64,000 nt of DNA, taken from the NCBI RefSeq assembly GCF_014287635.1, contig NZ_JACOPH010000008.1, positions 77,934 through 141,933 of the forward strand, written 5' to 3'. This document shows, piece by piece, positions 18,801 through 26,000 of this stretch. The DNA comes from Roseburia zhanii (GTDB lineage: Bacteria; Bacillota; Clostridia; Lachnospirales; Lachnospiraceae). How positions within the stretch are numbered: position 1 is the first letter of the stretch; each line of letters begins with the position of its first letter. A program made the position numbers and the translations under genes. The notes beneath the pieces are model-generated. The model was not told the DNA's origin and did no database searches. It saw only the letters and a list, made by a program, of their open reading frames with translations.

Positions 18801-20592
18801 AGCATATACAGAAGTATTTAGTTACGGAGATCCGGTTTCTTATCCTGAAATTAAAGAGATTGAAGGATACGATTTTGTAAATTGGACAACTCCGGATGGT
18901 AAAACAATAACAAATGTAACTGACAATACCATTTTGTCTGCTAATTATAAAATAAAGACATTTAAAGTTAGGTTCTTTAATAATGATGGAGAGGTTATCA
19001 GCTCTCAAGATGTCGAATATTTAAATGATGCAATGGAGCCTGAGGCTGACAAAATTAACGGAATGGTATTTGATGGTTGGAATGAATACGGATTTATTGG
19101 TGTGAAATCAGATGTTGATATTTACCCAATATACAAGTACATTGAAACAACTGACAATCCAACTTGTGATACTGAGTCGGGAGTGTTTACAGAAAGTAAA
19201 AAAATACATTTGAGTGCACCGGAAAATGCAAAAATATACTATTCAACAGATGGTACTATTCCAACACAGGCTAGTTCAGAGTATAAAGGTGAACTGATAA
19301 TTTCAAAAAATACTTTTTTACAATATATTGCAGCTGAACCGAATAAGAATACAAGCGAGGTGATGTCGGCATCATTTCTTGTTGCATCAGGAGAGGATGA
19401 CGAGGGTGCTCTTGTTGTAAAGAAAGAGAAATATGTAATGAAGCGAGGAAATACAGAAAAAATAACATATTTCTTAAGTCATAACGATCCTGATATGGAA
19501 GTAGAGTATTATAGTCTGGATGAAAATATTGCATCAATAGAAAATGATGGAATCATTCATGCTAACAATGTTGGAAAGACAAGGATATTTGTTAGTACGA
19601 AAGATAGAAAGTATGCTGATTATTGTGATGTTGAGGTTTCAACAGATGATATAGATTTGGAATATATTTCATTAGACAAAACATCTATTGTGGGAGTGAA
19701 AGATGAACAAATTCAGATAAGTGCGAGTGTATACCCTGAAAATGCAACAGTGCAGACTGTAGATTGGTATTCTGATGACGAAGATATTGCTGTTGTTGAA
19801 AATGGTCTTGTTACAATTAAGAAAAAAGGGACTACAACATTGAAGGCTTATGCAAGTAATGGCTCGTATGTTGCAGCATGTAAAGTTGAGGGAATTAGTG
19901 ATTATTCTGAGAGTAAATTAAAGATGTCAATGCCGTATATGTATTTATATGAAAATGAAACTGATTTTTTGTATGCAATATATGATGATACTATGGTTGA
20001 ATGTGAATGGTCTAGTTCCAATGAAAAGGTGGCTACTGTAAATGATGGTGAAATTACTGCAAAAGCAGTAGGAACATCAGAGATTACTGCAACAACAGAG
20101 GATGGAACACAAGTTACCAGCATCGTAATTGTAAGTAAAAACGAGGAAAAACAAGAGCCAACCGTAGAACCGACAACCGAGCCAACCGTAGAACCAACAA
20201 CCGAGCCAACCGTAGGACCAACGACCGAGCCAACCATAGGACCAACGACCGAGTCGGGTACAGCACCGATAACAGAACCAAAAGTAACTTCGACGTCAAG
20301 CATCAAGGTTCCTAAAGCTGTAAAAGGATTAAAAGTTAATTCAGCGAAGAAATCATTGAAGTTATCATGGAAGAAGTCATCTGACGCATCTGGATACGAA
20401 ATTCAATATTCCTTGAATAGGAAATTTAAAAATTTAAAGAAGATAACAATCAAAAAGGCTTCAAAGACAAAGTATACCATCAAGGGTCTTAAGAAAAAGA
20501 AGAATTATTATGTGCGAATTCGTGCTTACAAAAAAATAGGTTCTGCAAAGATGTACAGTAACTGGAAGAAAGCACTGAAGAAGACAAAGTAA
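15817..20592 (+). CDS. Giant multidomain surface protein with a CHAP-like N-terminal domain
   Basis: This is a secreted protein of 1591 residues. After a signal peptide (hydrophobic LLVFAILLTSIPV) comes a domain with GTGCNAYVRDF (Cys70), HWFAVIG (His114) and VAEGN (Glu130), the order seen in CHAP amidases/peptidases. Next come InlB-type B-repeats (FTGWKGEYSNV, FAGWDNEDYKNV, FIGWDYGV and others), tandem tryptophan-rich stretches, a chitobiase C-terminal-like segment (KIYYSTDGTIPTQ) and Big_2 Ig-like domains near residues 1220-1440. A PTVEPTTE repeat linker follows, then a lysine-rich Fn3-like end. No sortase signal is present. It may be a wall-active adhesin. Catalytic activity is inferred only from the residue pattern. 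It starts 14 bp after the second LRR gene. Confidence 0.85.
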   Translation: MKKIRRWISRLLVFAILLTSIPVCRAGFVMAKDRGSIAEFIKDDRWKNGVSWGKLKDPEFKIEKGLGTGCNAYVRDFTLYVHGVSLHEGSKFTNKYELNTGDVGHWYVSKSNQHWFAVIGRSENWLHVAEGNYGPGVVHIQNNRYNIKDMKFSYGYHYSGSGNVSPSLPQSQPVKNASVKAIWADKYDTNMVCKAKVYNPGRKRISVCGIQVRDGNNIIGRKEEVFYPINQYVSEGSIEYNLNTEVGISLRPGHVYGWQVYADVNGTRYYTDWINDRTTGTEKPNTPSLSTSKTDYAVGDAVTVCWGADAAAYSGYSMTITQTKGGSYTKTQTTDSANATSIAFSLPGEGEYQITGFARGGVNSDTAVLNKTIVAHNPSKVRFVEYDKDNKENLLCEQTVRYGYSAIAPTGISRKGHTFTGWKGEYSNVTSDRTIVAQFKRNSYKVTFVDKDGNIVDTQSVLYENDAIAPTPPEAEAGYVFAGWDNEDYKNVQGNVTVKACYVWKNNDLPVLVEINSCIFKEDGYIVNYNIKNNPDKRTRCRGIFSLRTSTGKLINSTESGAFSLDKAEYRKNLEMYIPYDGVATNVSLYIVDRFSSGIPYSQTVSYELEREWSDWIPTNPGEKVEVENRTEYRYRNLLTATTRNSVNEGWNLVDTIFDTDWNYGSWSGWSRTAYSPSETINTKREVQSKDVSNNDGYSRRIFYYWKDPNKLAFSYYNEGGMIYYEYCENSYDSLKMRAIGSYNGQTKYYIGDYGCNFRSECWFLKQEYSVPATSHKEYRYRDATKGYSYKWSKWDDWSDWTTDEVNANSSKEVESRTTYRYRAKMTDLENNEGKEYTINGSVDSLLAGKEALIQVYKGDEPSDSNNEYVGKVTINEDGSFSHKFVCRQEISEKTGDYKVMMAIEGGDEPFYLETIEAPKPKYTVIFKGMNGEIIDTQTVTLGHSATSPKAPEEQNYTFIGWDYGVTNIRDDMEITAQYAKNKYSVAFVNWETKEAYTEVFSYGDPVSYPEIKEIEGYDFVNWTTPDGKTITNVTDNTILSANYKIKTFKVRFFNNDGEVISSQDVEYLNDAMEPEADKINGMVFDGWNEYGFIGVKSDVDIYPIYKYIETTDNPTCDTESGVFTESKKIHLSAPENAKIYYSTDGTIPTQASSEYKGELIISKNTFLQYIAAEPNKNTSEVMSASFLVASGEDDEGALVVKKEKYVMKRGNTEKITYFLSHNDPDMEVEYYSLDENIASIENDGIIHANNVGKTRIFVSTKDRKYADYCDVEVSTDDIDLEYISLDKTSIVGVKDEQIQISASVYPENATVQTVDWYSDDEDIAVVENGLVTIKKKGTTTLKAYASNGSYVAACKVEGISDYSESKLKMSMPYMYLYENETDFLYAIYDDTMVECEWSSSNEKVATVNDGEITAKAVGTSEITATTEDGTQVTSIVIVSKNEEKQEPTVEPTTEPTVEPTTEPTVGPTTEPTIGPTTESGTAPITEPKVTSTSSIKVPKAVKGLKVNSAKKSLKLSWKKSSDASGYEIQYSLNRKFKNLKKITIKKASKTKYTIKGLKKKKNYYVRIRAYKKIGSAKMYSNWKKALKKTK
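20157..20252 (+). repeat. Four 24-bp tandem repeats coding for the PTVEPTTE linker
   Basis: Units start at 20157, 20181, 20205 and 20229 and differ by a few bases. They code for a Pro/Thr/Glu spacer between the Ig-like and Fn3-like domains of the giant surface protein. Confidence 0.9.
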
Positions 20593-20625
20593 GTGGAGAA
20601 GTTGGGAGTATCCTAAAGTTTGTGT

Positions 20626-20674
20626 CAACCTCTGAACTGATGTAAGAATAATTACTCGGTTTGGAGGTTGTTTT
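20626..20674 (+). terminator. Terminator at the end of the surface-protein block
   Basis: CAACCTCTGAAC (20626-20637) pairs with GTTTGGAGGTTG (20659-20670) with two G-T pairs. TTTT follows. The loop is long (21 bases). Confidence 0.65.
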
Positions 20675-20698
20675 GTTCACTTATGAATGCAAATCTTC

Positions 20699-20727
20699 TT
20701 GTCACACCAAAAAGTATTGATTATAAT
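20699..20727 (+). promoter_or_regulatory. Sigma-A promoter of the HAD phosphatase gene
   Basis: TTGTCA (20699-20704), 17 bases and TATAAT (20722-20727), 29 bp before the start codon. Confidence 0.7.
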
Positions 20728-20756
20728 AGTGGGCATAGAACTTATGGAGGCGCGAA

Positions 20757-21401
20757 ATGAAAAATATACTATTTGATCTGGATGGAACGATCATCAATTC
20801 CGAAGAAGGAATTACGAACTGCATCCGGTATGTACTTGATTTCTGGGGAATCAAGCAGCCGCCACAGCAGGAGCTGCTCTGTTTTATCGGACCACCTTTA
20901 AAGGAATCATTTCAGAAAAAATATGGATTTGATGAAGAAAAGGCAATACAGTCCGTAGTCAAATACAGAGAACGTTTTGACAGAGAAGGGATTTTTGAGT
21001 GTGAACTGTATGCAGGGGTTGCAGAACTGATTCAGGAGTTACATGGTAAAGGATATCACCTTGCAGTAGCTTCTTCCAAACCGGAAACAGCCTGTCAGCG
21101 AATCATAGAACATTTTCATTTGGAAACATATTTTGACGGGGTATACGGTGCTGCATTAGATGGAAGTATCAGTACCAAAAAACAGGTTTTAGAGCATGTA
21201 TTTAAAGAGAATGGCATGAAACGGGAAGATACGATACTGATCGGTGATACAAAGTTTGATGCGATCGGTGCAAAAGAGGCAGAGATCCCCTGCATCGGTG
21301 TCACCTATGGCTTTGGAACAGCAGAAGAATTAAAAAAAGCTGGAGCCGTTTTTATATGTGATTCGGCAAAGGAGGTGGCAGATTACATTGAAACTCTCTA
21401 A
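20757..21401 (+). CDS. HAD-superfamily phosphatase (subfamily IA, phosphoglycolate phosphatase-like)
   Basis: This is a cytoplasmic 214-residue HAD hydrolase. Motif I is ILFDLDGTI with the nucleophile Asp7, motif II is in LAVASSKPE, and motifs III/IV end in TILIGDTKFDAIGA. A helical cap domain lies between residues 15 and 85, as in the Gph/PpaX group. Its substrate is probably a small phosphate ester (phosphoglycolate or a nucleotide) and cannot be fixed from sequence. GGAGG (20746-20750) lies 6 bases before the ATG. It overlaps the CPBP gene by 14 bp, so they are co-expressed. Confidence 0.88.
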   Translation: MKNILFDLDGTIINSEEGITNCIRYVLDFWGIKQPPQQELLCFIGPPLKESFQKKYGFDEEKAIQSVVKYRERFDREGIFECELYAGVAELIQELHGKGYHLAVASSKPETACQRIIEHFHLETYFDGVYGAALDGSISTKKQVLEHVFKENGMKREDTILIGDTKFDAIGAKEAEIPCIGVTYGFGTAEELKKAGAVFICDSAKEVADYIETL

Positions 21402-22185
21402 ATCAATGAGGATCTGGAATGTGATCTATCCGGTCGCTATTTATTTTGTCGTAACAGCAGTTACATTGTTTATGTTAGATTTTATACTTCCGGCAGATTT
21501 GAACAGTAAGCTGTTACGGCAGCTCATCACATCATTCGTATCAATTCCATTTTTATATTCGTTTTATTATCCGGATCAGATGATGCGTGGAACAGTAGAG
21601 GGAAATCTGCCGTTTTGGAAACAGTGCAAAATGCTCTGTGCCGGTATCCGGATAAAACAGGTGGTATGGATGTTTGTCATAGGCGGCTGTTTTGCGGTAG
21701 CATGGAACAATCTGCTTGGTATGGTAAAACTTGCCGAACACTCAGCTTCTTATCAGCAGGTAGAACAGACTTTTTATACCGGCAGACTTCCGCTTGAGAT
21801 TCTTGCTCTGTGTATTGTGATTCCTTTTGTTGAAGAATTATTATACAGAGGGATCGTATATGGAAGGATCAAGGATTCCTTTGGTGTGAAGGCAGCAGTG
21901 ATCGGTTCAGCAGTGATCTTTGGTGCGGTACACATGAATCTGGTGCAGTTTGTCTATGCAGCAGTATTTGGACTGCTATTGGCATGGTTTGTGGAAAGAT
22001 CAGGCAATATCGCCGGAGCAGTGGCAGCACATATGGCAGCCAATCTTACCTCTGTACTGCGTGCAGAAACGAATGTGTTTGCAGGAATGGACAATCATAT
22101 GGTAATCTGGATCGTAGTTACAGTACTGATGCTTTTTATCACAGGAATCGGGGTATGGAAAGTGAATACCATAAATGTGAAGTAA
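21388..22185 (+). CDS. CPBP-family intramembrane metalloprotease (CAAX-type)
   Basis: This is a multi-pass membrane protein of 265 residues. The CPBP/ABI motifs are all visible: EELLYRG (Glu-Glu-x-x-x-Arg), FGAVH (Phe-x-x-x-His) and AHMAAN (His-x-x-x-Asn), in the second half. Family members act as intramembrane proteases, often in processing of small peptides or CAAX-like proteins; the target is unknown. A TTG at 21388 is taken as the start because GGAGGTGG (21371-21378) lies upstream at workable distance; the frame is open further 5' without a better start. It overlaps the end of the HAD gene. Confidence 0.85.
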   Translation: MKLSKSMRIWNVIYPVAIYFVVTAVTLFMLDFILPADLNSKLLRQLITSFVSIPFLYSFYYPDQMMRGTVEGNLPFWKQCKMLCAGIRIKQVVWMFVIGGCFAVAWNNLLGMVKLAEHSASYQQVEQTFYTGRLPLEILALCIVIPFVEELLYRGIVYGRIKDSFGVKAAVIGSAVIFGAVHMNLVQFVYAAVFGLLLAWFVERSGNIAGAVAAHMAANLTSVLRAETNVFAGMDNHMVIWIVVTVLMLFITGIGVWKVNTINVK

Positions 22186-22235
22186 AAGGTATATAGTATG
22201 AAAGTGGAAGTTTGTTTTGAGAAGGTGAATGTAGT

Positions 22236-22568
22236 ATGAAGGATAAGAGGGATATTATTTTGGAGTTTTCAGGGCAAGTGCAAAGAATCTTAGGTGATAG
22301 TCTGACAAAAGTTATTTTATATGGTTCTTTTGCCCGCGGAGATTATACAGATAATTCAGATATTGATATAATGATTTTAACCACACTTAGTGATGAAGAA
22401 ATAGAAAAAGTTGAAGATACTATATTCAATGTGGCTTTTGAATTTCAAATGGAATATTTTGTGGATATAAGCGTTGTAATAAAGAACGAAGAACAATTTA
22501 ATTACTGGCTGGGGGCATTGCCTTTTTATGATAATGTGAAAAAGGAGGGAATTGTACTGAATGGATAA
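22236..22568 (+). CDS. MNT-type nucleotidyltransferase (MntA-like antitoxin)
   Basis: This is a 110-residue minimal nucleotidyltransferase. The motif GSFARGDYTDNSDIDIMIL carries the GS and the Asp-x-Asp metal-binding pair. In MntA-HepT systems such a protein AMPylates and silences the HEPN RNase partner. Here the partner gene begins at 22561, overlapping by 8 bp in the usual antitoxin-toxin order, but it is broken (see next entry). The gene is therefore an orphan antitoxin. An AGAAGG site precedes the ATG. Confidence 0.85.
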   Translation: MKDKRDIILEFSGQVQRILGDSLTKVILYGSFARGDYTDNSDIDIMILTTLSDEEIEKVEDTIFNVAFEFQMEYFVDISVVIKNEEQFNYWLGALPFYDNVKKEGIVLNG

Positions 22569-22729
22569 TCGACAAGTGGATCTGTGCAAATATCGTATTC
22601 AAGAATCCAAAGACACATTAAAGGTTGCGGAAAATTGTTTAAGGGATACTTTCTACAAGGATGCAATCAATCGCTCGTATGGTTTTAAATGAGATACAGG
22701 ATTATCTCAGCCAACAAAAAATAGAATAA
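22561..22729 (+). pseudogene. Remnant of a HEPN (HepT-like) toxin gene with an internal deletion
   Basis: From the ATG at 22561 the frame gives an N-terminal HEPN-like start (MDNRQVDLCKYRIQESKDTL, later INRSYG) and stops at TGA 22691-22693 after 43 codons. Immediately there, the +1 frame from 22682 continues with VLNEIQDYLSQQKIE and stops at 22729, which looks like the C-terminal end of a HEPN protein. Complete proteins of this family have about 120-140 residues, so the middle, including the RX4-6H RNase motif, has been lost. The toxin should be inactive. Confidence 0.75.
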
Positions 22730-22781
22730 GTCACTGAATGAATTGGTCGTAGTTGACACACAATTCAGACACAATTTACAA

Positions 22782-22809
22782 AACAGGTGCATATTGCACC
22801 TGTTTTTTT
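22782..22809 (+). terminator. Rho-independent terminator
   Basis: AACAGGTGCA (22782-22791), TAT and TGCACCTGTT (22795-22804) form a perfect 10-bp hairpin followed by a T7 run. Confidence 0.9.
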
Positions 22810-22878
22810 AAAAACTTTTTAAAAATTATCAATTATAATTGTTTCTATAACGATCAAACAAAACAAAAATTCGCATAT

Positions 22879-22975
22879 ATTATCAGATAATACGAAATAA
22901 AAGTTATGAAAAGTCGTATTATCAGACAACAAGAAGAAAAAAGTTATTTACATGAGAGAAAAAATCATGTATCAT
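22879..22975 (+). promoter_or_regulatory. Promoter and palindromic operator region of gltBD
   Basis: TTTACA (22947-22952), 17 bases and TATCAT (22970-22975) make a promoter. Upstream, ATTATCAGATAAT (22879-22891) is a perfect 13-bp palindrome of the T-N11-A type used by LysR regulators. TATTATCAGA recurs at 22918-22927. GATAATACGA (22886) and TCGTATTATC (22914) are also perfect inverted repeats. A GltC-like regulator is a possible binder; that is inference. Confidence 0.6.
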
Positions 22976-23012
22976 TTTTTGTAGAAAAAGCATGAAGGAA
23001 AGGGATGAAGCT

Positions 23013-26000
23013 ATGAAACAGCAGAATGAAAGTAATGCAACAGCACAGGGTATGTATGATCCACGGTTTGAACATGATAACTGCGGTATCGGTGCAGTCG
23101 TCAATATCAAAGGTATCAAAACACATGATACAGTTGCGAATGCATTAAAAATCGTAGAGAACTTAAAACACAGAGCTGGTAAAGATGCAGAAGGAAAGAC
23201 AGGTGATGGTGTCGGTATTCTTTTGCAGATTTCACATAAATTCTTCTCTAAAGCAGTAAAACCTCTTGGAATCGAACTTGGAGAGGAAAGAGATTACGGA
23301 ATCGGAATGTTCTTCTTTCCGCAGGATGAACTGAAACGGAATCAGGCAAAGAAGATGTTTGAAGTCATCGTGAAAAAGGAAGGCATGGAATTTTTAGGCT
23401 GGAGAGAGGTTCCGACAGATCCGACAAAACTTGGACAAAAAGCAGTTGACTGTATGCCATATATCATGCAGGGATTTGTAAAAAGACCGGAAAATGTAGC
23501 AAAAGGAATCGATTTTGACCGGAAACTCTATGTAGCAAGACGTGTCTTTGAACAGTCAAATGATGATACATATGTCGTTTCTTTTTCAAGCAGAACGATC
23601 GTCTACAAAGGAATGTTCTTAGTAGAACAGTTACGTCTGTTCTTTGCAGATTTACAGGATAAAGATTATGAATCTGCGATCGCAACTGTACATTCCCGTT
23701 TCTCAACGAATACAAATCCAAGCTGGGAACGTGCACATCCAAACCGTTTTATCGTACATAACGGTGAGATCAATACCATCAAAGGTAATGCAGATAAGAT
23801 GCTTGCCCGCGAGGAAACCATGGAATCAGAACATTTAAAAGGAGAACTCCAGAAAGTCCTTCCGGTTATCAATAGTGAAGGTTCTGACTCCGCTATGTTA
23901 GATAATACATTAGAGTTCTTAGTGATGAGTGGTATGGATCTTCCACTTGCTGTTATGATCATGATCCCGGAACCATGGGCAAACAATGCGGCAATGCCAC
24001 AGAAGAAAAAAGATTTCTATCAGTATTACGCAACGATGATGGAGCCATGGGATGGTCCTGCATCGATCCTGTTTTCTGATGGAGATGTGATGGGTGCGAT
24101 CCTTGACCGTAACGGTCTGCGTCCTTCAAGATATTATGTGACGGACGATGATTATCTGATCCTTTCTTCTGAGGTTGGCGTTTTAGATATTGATCCGACG
24201 AAGATCGTTGCAAAAGAAAGACTTCGTCCGGGCAAAATGCTCTTAGTAGATACCAGGCAGGGACGCATCATTGATGATGAAGAATTAAAAGAAACGTATG
24301 CCGGCAAACAGCCGTATGGTGAATGGTTAGACCGGAATCTGATCTGCCTTGAAAACTTAAAGATCCCGAACGAACGTGTACCGGAATATTCCAAAGAAGA
24401 ACGCCAGAGAATGCAGAAAGCGTTCGGTTATACTTATGAGTCTTTAAAAGATGCAATCCTTCCGATGGCAAAAAATGGAGGCGAGGGTACTTCGGCAATG
24501 GGTATTGATACACCGCTTGCAGCATTAGCAGGTGACCATCAGCCGTTGTTCAACTACTTTAAACAGTTGTTTGCGCAGGTAACAAACCCGCCAATCGATT
24601 CTATCCGTGAGAAAGTCGTTACTTCCACAACGGTTTATATCGGAGAAGACGGTAACTTATTAGAGGAAAAAGCAATCAACTGTCAGGTATTAAAGGTAAA
24701 CAACCCGATCCTTACAAATACCGATATTATGAAGATTAAATCCATGAATGTAGAAGGATTTAAAGTAGCAGTTCTTCCTATTATATATTACAAAAATACA
24801 AGCCTTGAAAAAGCGGTCGATCATCTGTTTGTAGAAGCAGACAGAGCATACAGAGATGGAGCAAATATCCTGATCCTTTCTGACCGTGGTGTCGATGAGA
24901 ACCATGTACCGATCCCGTCACTGCTTGCGGTATCCGGTTTACAGCAGCATTTAGTAAAGACGAAAAAGAGAACAGCAGTTGCCATGATCCTTGAATCCGG
25001 AGAACCAAGAGAAGTACATCATTTTGCGACATTGTTAGGATATGGAGCCTGTGCGATCAACCCATATCTTGCACAGGATACTGTAAAACAGCTGATTGAT
25101 GAACATATGTTAGACAAAGATTATTATGCTGCGATCCATGATTACAATCAGGCGATCATCAATGGTATTGTCAAGATTGCATCAAAGATGGGTATTTCTA
25201 CCATTCAGTCTTATCAGGGTTCTAAGATCTTTGAAGCAATCGGAATTGATAAAGATGTGATCGATAAATATTTTACAGATACAGTCAGCCGTATCGGTGG
25301 TATTAACTTAAATGATATTGCAGAAGATGTCGATGCACTTCATTCCTTAGCATATGATCCATTAGGATTAGAAACAGACCTGACCTTAGACAGCAGGGGC
25401 CGTCATAAGATGAGAAGCGGTGCGGATTCCCATTTGTATAATCCTGCAACGATCCATCTTTTACAGGAATCTACCAAACGTGGAGATTACAGCCTGTTTA
25501 AGCAGTATACGCAGTTAGTCAATGCAGAAGAAAAAGATGCAAATATCCGCGGACTGATGGATTTCAATTATCCGAAAAAAGGTGTTCCGATCGAAGAAGT
25601 AGAAAGTGTGGATTCGATCGTTACAAGATTTAAGACAGGTGCAATGTCTTACGGTTCTATTTCACAGGAAGCACATGAAACATTAGCGATCGCTATGAAC
25701 CGTCTGCATGGAAAATCCAACTCCGGTGAAGGTGGAGAAGATGCAGAACGTATGGATAGTAAAAACAGCAGGGTAAACCGCTGTTCAGCGATCAAACAGG
25801 TTGCATCCGGACGATTTGGTGTTACCAGCCGTTACTTAGTCAGTGCCGATGAGATCCAGATCAAGATGGCACAGGGTGCAAAACCGGGTGAGGGTGGACA
25901 TCTTCCTGGTAAAAAAGTATATCCGTGGATTGCAAAGACAAGACTTTCCACACCGGGCGTATCTTTGATCTCACCGCCGCCACACCATGATATCTATTCC

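Noticed and set aside
19902..20306. Minus-strand Val/Gly/Ser-rich frame
   Set aside because: It is the antisense of the PTVEPTTE repeat region of the giant surface protein.
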